From assembly GCA_050261515.1 (NCBI GenBank), contig JBLNDJ010000035.1:1-45983 (forward strand): DNA of 45,983 nt, read 5' to 3'. Below are positions 7,954-15,000 of this stretch, piece by piece. The position numbers and the translations under genes were made by a program. The DNA comes from JBLNDJ01 sp050261515. Its GTDB lineage: Bacteria; Acidobacteriota; Terriglobia; Bryobacterales; Bryobacteraceae. The notes under the pieces were generated by a model. That model saw nothing but the letters and a program-made list of their open reading frames with translations. It did no database searches and was not told the origin of the DNA. Position 1 is the first letter of the stretch. Each line of letters begins with the position of its first letter.

Positions 7954-9000
7954 CTACTGTGACGCCGTACTCTCGCCTGTATAACAGGACTCCCCGATCT
8001 GTACGAGTTCGGGCGGAAGACCGCCCGCCGACTGGGGCGCGCGCCAGAAATCGATCAGCGACACCTGGTGCACGCAGGAGACGGTGCAGGAGGGCGCGCA
8101 GCTCTTCTCGGTCAAAAATTCGCGGCGGATGTCCTCGCTCGTGTACTGGGCGAGCGGCTTCGCCGGCCAGCCGCGCTGCTGCGAGCAGTAGTGAACAAGG
8201 CCGTCCTCGCAGATGTACATGTAGCGAGCCCCGGCGCGGCAGCGCCACTGGTTCGGGCGGCCGGCGGCAATGTTCTCCTGAAACCGGTTGAAGCGTGAAT
8301 AGCTGCGCTTGCCCATCGATTGGATCTCGCGGAACACCTCTCGCTCGGCGCCGTTGAGCGGCATCATTTGGCCGCCGGCGTCATGCAGCAGGCCGACGGT
8401 CGAGGTGAATCCGAGCTCGACGGCGCGGCGGGCGACCACGAGCGCGTCCTGTGGATCGTTGTGGCCCGCGCCCACCACGGAGTTGATATTCACGTGGAAA
8501 TCCGCGTGTTCCGCAAGCAATTGCAGCTTTCGGTCAAGCACCTTGAGGCTCTTCATCGAGACCGGTCCGGGCTTCACGTTGTCGATGCTGATCTGCAAGT
8601 GGTCGAGCCCCGCGCGGTTCAGTTCCCGGATGCGGGCCGCGGTAAGCAGGTAGCCGTTCGTAATCATGCCGGCGATCATGCTGTGCGAGCGGATCCGCCG
8701 GATGACGTCTTCGAGGCGCGGATGCAGCAGCGGCTCGCCGCCGCTCATCGTGACGACGCCGGTGCCCAACGCGGCCAGGCGGTCCACACGCTCGTAGAGC
8801 GTTTCGGCCGGTACGGGCTGCGAAACGTGATCGTATTCATTGCAGTACGCGCAGGACAGGTTACAGCGGCGCGTGACGACCAGGTGCGCGAGAACGGGCG
8901 CACCGGTCGATACCAGCCTTCGCGCGATCATGCCGACCTCGCGGGCGAGGCGTCCCAGACGCTTGCGCTGGCGGCGGGCGTGGAGTCCCCTGAGTAGCAT
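7954..9000 (-). CDS. Radical SAM protein with SPASM-like C-terminus
   Basis: A 348-residue radical SAM enzyme. The cluster motif is CNLSCAYC (C46, C50, C53), followed by the SAM-binding MSGGEPL (86-91). The C-terminal third has six further Cys (C254, C264, C272, C301, C305, C309) arranged as in SPASM/twitch auxiliary-cluster domains, including CAPSCTVSC. It ends 108 bp before the HgdB-like gene on the same strand and is divergent from the Tes-like gene, with about 200 bp between starts. Location suggests a third enzyme of the same pathway. Auxiliary-cluster radical SAM enzymes modify peptides, cofactors or lipids; the sequence alone does not show which. A role in C-C bond formation or lipid modification is inference. 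Confidence 0.85.
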   Translation of the reverse strand: MLLRGLHARRQRKRLGRLAREVGMIARRLVSTGAPVLAHLVVTRRCNLSCAYCNEYDHVSQPVPAETLYERVDRLAALGTGVVTMSGGEPLLHPRLEDVIRRIRSHSMIAGMITNGYLLTAARIRELNRAGLDHLQISIDNVKPGPVSMKSLKVLDRKLQLLAEHADFHVNINSVVGAGHNDPQDALVVARRAVELGFTSTVGLLHDAGGQMMPLNGAEREVFREIQSMGKRSYSRFNRFQENIAAGRPNQWRCRAGARYMYICEDGLVHYCSQQRGWPAKPLAQYTSEDIRREFLTEKSCAPSCTVSCVHQVSLIDFWRAPQSAGGLPPELVQIGESCYTGESTASQ

Positions 9001-9218
9001 CCCTAAGCGGCGATTACAACACAGTTATATCGGAATCCCTAAGAGGTTATAGCTCGAAGGGCCGATTTGAGGTCTAAACGGAGAAAAACAAAGGTTCGGC
9101 CGTGAGCCATTTAAAGCCGCAGGTTCGCCGTACAGCGCGAAAAAGCGGCGTTTCAATTCAATCGTCTGGCCCCCCGCGAGTGGGACAGGTTACTCTGAGT
9201 ATGCCATCGGAGGGATGG

Positions 9219-11279
9219 ATGCATAAACCTGTCAAGTATCTGGAAAAGGGCCTATCATATGCGGCGGGCGCCGCGTGGGCAGTCTTCGAAAGGTTGAACC
9301 GGATTCGTCCGAACCCGTCATTTACGCCCAAATGGTCCGATAAACCGTTATTAAAGTCTTACGAGAAGCAGAAACCGCCGCTTGGCTGGCCTCGCGAAAC
9401 GGATTCACTGTGTCCTAAGTGCGTTCCCGAGATCCGGCAGCAGATACTCGACGGAAAGAAGGACTACAAAGACCTGCTGTATGAGAAAGCCGGGGAAATC
9501 AAAGCGCAGATCATCGAGCGCGACGGAAAGATTCTGATGGTCAAGGAGTGCCCCGTGCACGGGCGCTTCGAAGACGTGATGTCGATCGACACCGCGTTTT
9601 ACAGGCACATCGAGCAGATCTTCCCGGGCCGCGACATTCGCGCGCACAACGATGAAAAGCTGCATAACCACGGCACGAGCACGATCACGCACGGCCGCGG
9701 TGCGGTGCTGACCATCGACCTGACGAACCGCTGCAACATGATGTGCGACCCGTGCTTCATGGACGCCAACCAGGTCGGGTTCGTGCATGAGTTGACGTGG
9801 GACGAGATCAAGACGCTGCTCGACAATGCGATTTCGATCAAGCCGAAGCGGCAGATGTCGGTGCAGTTCTCGGGCGGCGAGCCCACGCTTTCGCCGTACT
9901 TCCTCGACGCGATCGCCTACGCGCGCAAAGTCGGGTACAACAGCGTGCAGGCAGCGACCAACGGGATCGAGTTCGCGAAAAGCCTCGAGTTCTGCCAGAA
10001 GGCCGCCGCGGCCGGGCTGCGTTACGCTTATCTTCAGTTTGACGGCATCGGCAACGCAGCCAACTCGCACCGGCGCGTCGGCAACCTGTTCGACGTCAAA
10101 CTCCAGGCGATCGAGAACCTGTACAAGGCGGGCGTCGAGATCGTTCCGGTGACGACCATCGTGAACGGCATCAACAACGAACAGGTGGGGCGCATCGTGA
10201 AGTTCGCGCTCGACAACCCGAAGCGGATGTCGTTCTGCTCGTTCCAGCCGGTGTCATTCACGGGGCGCGACGAGGCGATCACGGACGAGCGGCGGCGGGC
10301 GCAGCGCTATACGCTCTCGCACCTCGCGCACGACGTGAAGGCGCAGACGGGGTTGGGCGAACCGTCGCGGGATTGGTTCCCTCTGTCTTTCATGAGCACG
10401 TTCTGCGACTGGGCGGATTTGGTGCACGGGCCGAACGTCGAGTGGGGCCAGGTGAGCTGCGGGTGCCATCCGAACTGCGGCGTCGGGATGGCGATCATGG
10501 TGGACAAAGAGACCAAGGAGGCCGTGCCGATGACCGCGTTCTTCAACGCGGACCGGCTCGCCAAGGACGTCGCCAAGATCAACGACGCGGCGCGCGGAAA
10601 ATTCCTTTCGTCGCTCGGCATGGCGCTGGCGATCGCGCGCAACTACAACCCGTTCGCGGCGCCCAGGCATTTCACGCTCTGGGCCATGTTCAAGAAGATG
10701 GACAAGAGCTTCGGCGTCACCGGCCGCAACTACGGCAAGGTGACGGGCGACCGCACGCTCGAGGACATCGAACGGCGGCGGCGCGACCGCTGGAACGTGC
10801 TGTTCATCGCAGGCATGTGGTTCCAGGATCTGTTTAACTACGATTTCCGCCGCACCGAGCAGTGCATCATACCGTACGCGACGCAGGAGGGCGAGATCTC
10901 GTTCTGTGCGTACAACACGGGCATCGGATGGCGGCAGATCATCGAGAAGATCCACATGACGGCGACGCTCACGAAGTGGTACGAGGAGCGCGGGCGGCAT
11001 GAGATCTTTGCGGGGAACAAGAGCGTGCCGATCGGCGTGCCCGAGCATACGCTCATGCTGCGGGAGGGCATCGTGACCAGCGAGGAGCAGCACGACCTCG
11101 ACGCGCTCGGCGTGGCGAAGAACGCGCGCGAGGAAAAGGCGCGGCGGCGCGATGCCGAGATGGCGAAGCTCTACCGCAAGCACGTGCTCAAGGAGCCGGA
11201 CGGGCCGGATCTGGTGCAACTCGAGCCGGCGCCTGTGCGGCAGCCGGAACGGGAAGAAGTGGGCTCGTTCGGCGACTGA
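9219..11279 (+). CDS. Tetraether synthase (Tes)-like radical SAM protein
   Basis: The protein has 686 residues from the ATG at 9219. An N-terminal mononuclear-iron-type site is suggested by CPKC (C65, C68) and CPVHG (C111). The radical SAM motif is CNMMCDPC (C172, C176, C179), with SGGEPT at 218-223. More Cys follow at C340, C396, C414, C416 and C420 (CGCHPNC), C549 and C563 (EGEISFCAYN). This layout of a rubredoxin-like site, a radical SAM core and extra clusters matches archaeal Tes (MJ0619), which joins lipid tails through sp3 C-C coupling to give tetraethers. The C-terminus is longer than in the archaeal enzyme. The frame is open back to a GTG at 9102; 9219 is preferred because GGAGG precedes it by a few bases and MHKPVKYLEKG begins protein-like sequence; ATG 9201 is possible. 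Function as a lipid coupler is inferred from family resemblance. Confidence 0.8.
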   Translation: MHKPVKYLEKGLSYAAGAAWAVFERLNRIRPNPSFTPKWSDKPLLKSYEKQKPPLGWPRETDSLCPKCVPEIRQQILDGKKDYKDLLYEKAGEIKAQIIERDGKILMVKECPVHGRFEDVMSIDTAFYRHIEQIFPGRDIRAHNDEKLHNHGTSTITHGRGAVLTIDLTNRCNMMCDPCFMDANQVGFVHELTWDEIKTLLDNAISIKPKRQMSVQFSGGEPTLSPYFLDAIAYARKVGYNSVQAATNGIEFAKSLEFCQKAAAAGLRYAYLQFDGIGNAANSHRRVGNLFDVKLQAIENLYKAGVEIVPVTTIVNGINNEQVGRIVKFALDNPKRMSFCSFQPVSFTGRDEAITDERRRAQRYTLSHLAHDVKAQTGLGEPSRDWFPLSFMSTFCDWADLVHGPNVEWGQVSCGCHPNCGVGMAIMVDKETKEAVPMTAFFNADRLAKDVAKINDAARGKFLSSLGMALAIARNYNPFAAPRHFTLWAMFKKMDKSFGVTGRNYGKVTGDRTLEDIERRRRDRWNVLFIAGMWFQDLFNYDFRRTEQCIIPYATQEGEISFCAYNTGIGWRQIIEKIHMTATLTKWYEERGRHEIFAGNKSVPIGVPEHTLMLREGIVTSEEQHDLDALGVAKNAREEKARRRDAEMAKLYRKHVLKEPDGPDLVQLEPAPVRQPEREEVGSFGD

Positions 11280-11285
11280 GCGGCG

Positions 11286-12866
11286 CTACCTGCGGGTCAC
11301 CATTACCGACCGCCAGGACGAGTTTCCCGCTGCGTCGTAGGCGCGAATCGTGATCGTGTTCGAGCCCACGCGCAGCGGCACAGGCGCAGTCTTCCATTGC
11401 ACGGTTCCGCTCGCCGCACCGCCGTTGCCCAGCGAATCGGTCCAGGTGACCTTGGCGACGCCGGTGTTGTCGCTCGCGATGCCGGCGAAGACAATGCTCG
11501 CGCTCGAAGTCAGGACGCTTGTGCTCACCGGCGACAGGATGCGCAGAGAGGGCGCAACCGTGTCAGTGGCCGCGGGCGTCTGCGGCTTCACCGGGGGCTT
11601 CGCGGGCGGATCCGGCGGGGGCGGGAGCGTGGGCGGCGCCGGCGGCGGATCGGGCGCCGCGGGCGTGTCGGGCTCGGGATCGGGCTGCGGCGGCGGCTCG
11701 GGGTGCGCCGGTTCGGCTGACGAATCGCGCGAGCCGTAAAGCTGCCGAATGGCGGCAATGTCCGCACCGGTGAGGCCCGTCACCTTGCTGTAATAGGGGT
11801 ACATCACAGTGCCCGGCGTATCCGAGTGGCCGAGCCCGAGCGCATGCCCCGCCTCGTGCAGCGCCACACTGAAGATGTCGACGCCCTGGCCGATTCCCCA
11901 GTTCTCGCTGTCGTCCAGATGCATGTCGCCCGCGACCGGCTCCGGGTTCGGCGGCGCCGGGTAGAACGTGTGGGCGAGCACGCGACCCGGCCCGTCGAAC
12001 GGGTACGGATCGCCGTGCGTGCCGCCGGCGAACAGAATCGCGACCGTGCGAGGTGACTGCGGGTTCGCCGCGGGCAGGAAGCTCACCTGCGCGTACTTGC
12101 CCCATTCGGCGAGCGCGCGCAGAATCTCCGCCTGCGCCTGCGTACGCGGAACGCGCGTCGCGAGCTGCCCGAGAAAATACCCGAGCTGCGCCGCGCCCTT
12201 CCCGTCGCCGTCCCATCCCTCCCCGACCGTTTCGATGTACTGGCCAATCCGGCCGTACGGCGTCATCGGCCCGGGACAGGGATACACCTGCGCGCCCTGG
12301 ACGAGGCCCGCGCCGGCCGGATAGACGTACGCCACCTCGTCCCAGTCGGCCAGCCGCGCCGCTGCACTCGCGGGCCCGTAAACCAGCGCGTGATGCGCGA
12401 GCAGAGCCGGGTGATAGTGCTCCTCCAGGCCGTTTTCGCGCAGCACCGCGCGCGCTTCCGCGGCCTCCACGTCCGGGTGGAACTCGACTACGAAGGCGGT
12501 CGCGCCGCTGCTGAGCGCCGCGCTGAGCTTGTGCTCCCGGGCGAGCGCGCCTGCGCGGACCAGCCCGAGGCCGTCCAGGCGCGTCCCCTCGGGCGCCGCG
12601 ACCATGAGGCCCGTCGCCGGCACATAGCCGACGATCGCCGCACCGCGGGACTTCAGTTCCAGTACCTGCGATTCTTGCGGACGCCCGCGGAATTCGAGCA
12701 GAATATGAGGTCGGCTGTCAGGCCGCCGCTTAGGGAGTCCCGCCTGGCGTTCCCCCATCTGTTCCGCGATGCCCGCGGGTCCTCTCTTCAGGTGAAGGCG
12801 CATTTCGGCCGCGTCGCTTCGCAGAGCGAAGACTGACAGGATCAGGACCGTGCATCGCGTGCTCAC
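11286..12866 (-). CDS. Secreted matrixin-type zinc metalloprotease with C-terminal Ig-like domain
   Basis: About 526 residues from the GTG at 12866, which directly precedes a signal peptide (CTVLILSVFALRSDAA). The metzincin zinc site HEAGHALGLGHSD is at about 337-349, followed by the Met-turn VMYPYY (about 354). The region before it, about residues 60-330, is a prodomain-like segment plus the first part of the catalytic domain. After the protease comes a long Pro/Asp/Glu-rich linker and then an Ig-like module (VAPSLRILSP to the end). The frame stays open 37 codons further upstream, but that stretch overlaps the divergent gene at 12907 and has no signal peptide at its start. It should act outside the cell or in the periplasm. 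It ends 6 bp after the convergent Tes-like gene. Confidence 0.8.
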   Translation of the reverse strand: MSTRCTVLILSVFALRSDAAEMRLHLKRGPAGIAEQMGERQAGLPKRRPDSRPHILLEFRGRPQESQVLELKSRGAAIVGYVPATGLMVAAPEGTRLDGLGLVRAGALAREHKLSAALSSGATAFVVEFHPDVEAAEARAVLRENGLEEHYHPALLAHHALVYGPASAAARLADWDEVAYVYPAGAGLVQGAQVYPCPGPMTPYGRIGQYIETVGEGWDGDGKGAAQLGYFLGQLATRVPRTQAQAEILRALAEWGKYAQVSFLPAANPQSPRTVAILFAGGTHGDPYPFDGPGRVLAHTFYPAPPNPEPVAGDMHLDDSENWGIGQGVDIFSVALHEAGHALGLGHSDTPGTVMYPYYSKVTGLTGADIAAIRQLYGSRDSSAEPAHPEPPPQPDPEPDTPAAPDPPPAPPTLPPPPDPPAKPPVKPQTPAATDTVAPSLRILSPVSTSVLTSSASIVFAGIASDNTGVAKVTWTDSLGNGGAASGTVQWKTAPVPLRVGSNTITIRAYDAAGNSSWRSVMVTRR

Positions 12867-12906
12867 ACTTCGCTTATCGATTGCCCGGCTGGAATTTTGA
12901 TCTGAA

Positions 12907-14544
12907 ATGCGCTTCCTGGTGACGTTTGCATGCCTGCTCGCGGCGGCAGACGCCTTGTTCGCGGGCCAGACGCGCATACGCGCGATCGACTACCCGGCCC
13001 GCGCGGCCGCCATGCCCGCCATGCCGTGCGAATACGCGCGCGACCTGCCGCTCATCGCGCTCATGGGCGCCAACACGGTTCGCACTTACGGGCTGCTGCC
13101 CGAGGGGCACGGTGCGTTCCTCCGCGTGCTCGACTCAACGCGCTTGAACTGGCTGGCGGGCTTTCCGGTCGAGGATTTCCCCGACACCCCGCGCGCGCTC
13201 GACGCCTTTCGCGCCTATGCGTTGCGGCTCCGCGGCACGAAGCGCCTCACCGGCTACGTCTTCTCGAAGAAGAACGCGGCTCTCGTGGCCGCCGCCGCCG
13301 AAATCCTGCGCGAGCTTGAACCCGAGCGTACGCCGATGCTCGGGATTGCGACGCGCGACGCGGGCGATCTGGCGAGCGACGTCCCCGGCCTCTCCTTCTG
13401 GATATGGTCGGGGCGCGGCCTGCGGAAGGCCTCGCGCCCGCTGCTGATTGCGACAACCGCCGCCGGAGCCGACGATACCGAAGCAACCGAGGGAGCGCTC
13501 GGCGGCGTCTACGGCAGTTTCGCCGAGGCGGGCGACGGCGGCGTGTTCCGCTCGTCTCCGACCGAGTTCGCCGGATACGAGACGCTCACGCCGATGCCCG
13601 TGTACTACACACTGGCGGGGCTGTGGGGCGGCACGTTTCCCGAAGCCTGGACGGAGAAGCGGGCGCCGCTGCTGGCGAGCCCCGACGGGCCCACGTCGGC
13701 GGGCGCGCTGGTGCGCTTGCCGGGCGGGGCGCTGGCGACCGCCGCTGCGCCCTACGCGGACGAGTCGTGGCCGTATCATCTGGCGGAGACCTGCCTGTGC
13801 GTGGCGGGCGCGCCGGCGCGGCTCGGGTTCGTTTCAGCTTCGCAAATCACCGCGCAGATTCCGCCTTCGGCCGAGCCCGGCTCGCCGCCGCTGGTTCTCT
13901 ACCGCGCCGGGCAGGCGAGCAATTTCGTGCGCATCCACGTCAGCGAGTTCTCGGCGGGCGGCTTCGCCGGCGCGGTCCTCGAGGCGCGGATGAGTCTACC
14001 GGCTGTTGACAACCGCCGTCTGCACGAAGCTGTAAGTGACATTGAAGGTCGGTTCCATGTGGACCGTCAGGCCGGTATCGTTCAGCCAGACGGCTACCTT
14101 CAAGAGCAGAGCGTTGTCGTCGCCGAGAACACCACCGGCGGAAACGTCGCGGTTGAACGCGATTCGCGAAACCTCGCCGCCGGTCGCCGTTTGCACATAG
14201 AGCATGCAATCGTCTGCGCAAAGTTCGCAGCGCGGCGTGCCGGGCTGCTGGGCGGATGTATGAACCGAGAACAGGGCCCCGGCGAACTTGCCCTTCGGCA
14301 CGGATCCGCGCGGCCAAACCAGGAAGTCGCCGTCGATCCGAAGGACCTGGACGCGGTAGCCTCGCGGCGGGTGGAAGGTGAGTTTCCAGTTGTCCGAGCC
14401 TTCCGTTCCCCAGGTGCCGGCGCGCGTGTCGGGCTGGCCGGCCAGATCCGCGCTGAAGTTGGCGCTCGAAATGTAAGGGCCGCCCGCTTCCGGCGCGGAT
14501 CCTCTTGCGCCGACAGCGGCCAGGACCAGGACCAGACAGCCTAA
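12907..14544 (+). CDS. Exported protein with Solibacter C-terminal-like domain; 3' end probably frameshifted
   Basis: The first 361 residues look genuine: signal peptide (MRFLVTFACLLAAADALFAG), a central region resembling a TIM-barrel-type glycosidase fold (NTVRTYGLLPEG, then FWIWSGRG), and at about 308-355 a beta-rich end (SASQITAQIPPSAEPGSPP) like the C-terminal domain common in Solibacter exported proteins. From about 13990 on, the frame runs antisense through the neighbouring minus-strand gene and reads as low-complexity sequence. A TGA at 13991-13993 in the next frame is exactly where a normal end would be, 2 bp from the neighbour's stop. The tail of some 184 residues is therefore likely an artefact of a one-base frameshift near the end, either real or a sequencing error. 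Function unknown. Confidence 0.65.
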   Translation: MRFLVTFACLLAAADALFAGQTRIRAIDYPARAAAMPAMPCEYARDLPLIALMGANTVRTYGLLPEGHGAFLRVLDSTRLNWLAGFPVEDFPDTPRALDAFRAYALRLRGTKRLTGYVFSKKNAALVAAAAEILRELEPERTPMLGIATRDAGDLASDVPGLSFWIWSGRGLRKASRPLLIATTAAGADDTEATEGALGGVYGSFAEAGDGGVFRSSPTEFAGYETLTPMPVYYTLAGLWGGTFPEAWTEKRAPLLASPDGPTSAGALVRLPGGALATAAAPYADESWPYHLAETCLCVAGAPARLGFVSASQITAQIPPSAEPGSPPLVLYRAGQASNFVRIHVSEFSAGGFAGAVLEARMSLPAVDNRRLHEAVSDIEGRFHVDRQAGIVQPDGYLQEQSVVVAENTTGGNVAVERDSRNLAAGRRLHIEHAIVCAKFAARRAGLLGGCMNREQGPGELALRHGSARPNQEVAVDPKDLDAVASRRVEGEFPVVRAFRSPGAGARVGLAGQIRAEVGARNVRAARFRRGSSCADSGQDQDQTA

Positions 14545-14553
14545 GCGTCCATT
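13996..14553 (-). CDS. Exported hypothetical protein
   Basis: About 185 residues from the GTG at 14553, which gives a normal signal peptide (MNGRLGCLVLVLAAVGARGSA). The mature part is beta-rich with many aromatic residues and a CELCADDC segment near the middle. I do not recognise the family. An in-frame extension to 14601 is possible but adds polar residues before the signal peptide. The sequence before the start, CGATAAG then six bases then GTG, is the same arrangement as before the matrixin gene at 12866, suggesting similar expression signals. Its 3' end overlaps the antisense tail of the convergent frame from 12907. Confidence 0.65.
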   Translation of the reverse strand, partial: NGRLGCLVLVLAAVGARGSAPEAGGPYISSANFSADLAGQPDTRAGTWGTEGSDNWKLTFHPPRGYRVQVLRIDGDFLVWPRGSVPKGKFAGALFSVHTSAQQPGTPRCELCADDCMLYVQTATGGEVSRIAFNRDVSAGGVLGDDNALLLKVAVWLNDTGLTVHMEPTFNVTYSFVQTAVVNSR

Positions 14554-14644
14554 CACACAATCCTTATCGATCGCGACGCCGGAATACTGAATCGCGCGCA
14601 TCGCGCCCCGATAGATCGCGGTTTGAAGCTCTCGCCCCGACCGC

Positions 14645-14674
14645 TTGCTTGTTCCGCTCGCGCCTGTTTATACT
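14645..14674 (+). promoter_or_regulatory. Sigma70-type promoter upstream of the 88-residue gene
   Basis: TTGCTT (14645-14650) and TATACT (14669-14674) are separated by 18 bp, a good fit to a housekeeping promoter. Transcription would begin around 14681, about 35 bases before the ATG at 14715, and could continue into the transporter gene at 15001. Confidence 0.5.
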
Positions 14675-14714
14675 GCAATTTCGCTACTGTCCTCTGGGAT
14701 GAGGATGACCTACT

Positions 14715-14981
14715 ATGCCGGCCAGGGATGAATTCGATCCTTTCGCTCCTCAAAGGGAAGCAGCGATGTTCTACGGACTCTTTCTGCGGGGCCACTCCGC
14801 CGATCTGCTGCGCAAGGACATCGACGTGCCCAAGCCCTTGCTGAAGAAGTGGATGCGGTCGCGCGTCTACGAAACGGCGTTCCGCGAGAACGTCGAGCGC
14901 ATGTACCGCTACCGCAAGCAGGTCCTGGCGATCTTCGACGAACTGGTCTGCAACGAGCGCGCGCGCGACCGCGTGCAGTAA
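14715..14981 (+). CDS. Small conserved-looking helical protein, possible HTH
   Basis: An 88-residue, charged, all-helical protein. Residues about 22-50 (GLFLRGHSADLLRKDIDVPK then PLLKKWMRS) have the spacing of a homeodomain-like helix-turn-helix: helix, turn with Asp/Val, then a basic recognition helix. The remaining helix is rich in Arg, Tyr and Glu. It has its own promoter-like sequence upstream and lies 19 bp before the OPT transporter, so the two may be co-transcribed. A DNA-binding role is suggested by the HTH-like pattern but unproven. Confidence 0.6.
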   Translation: MPARDEFDPFAPQREAAMFYGLFLRGHSADLLRKDIDVPKPLLKKWMRSRVYETAFRENVERMYRYRKQVLAIFDELVCNERARDRVQ

Positions 14982-15000
14982 AAGAGCTTTCCCTCCCTAA

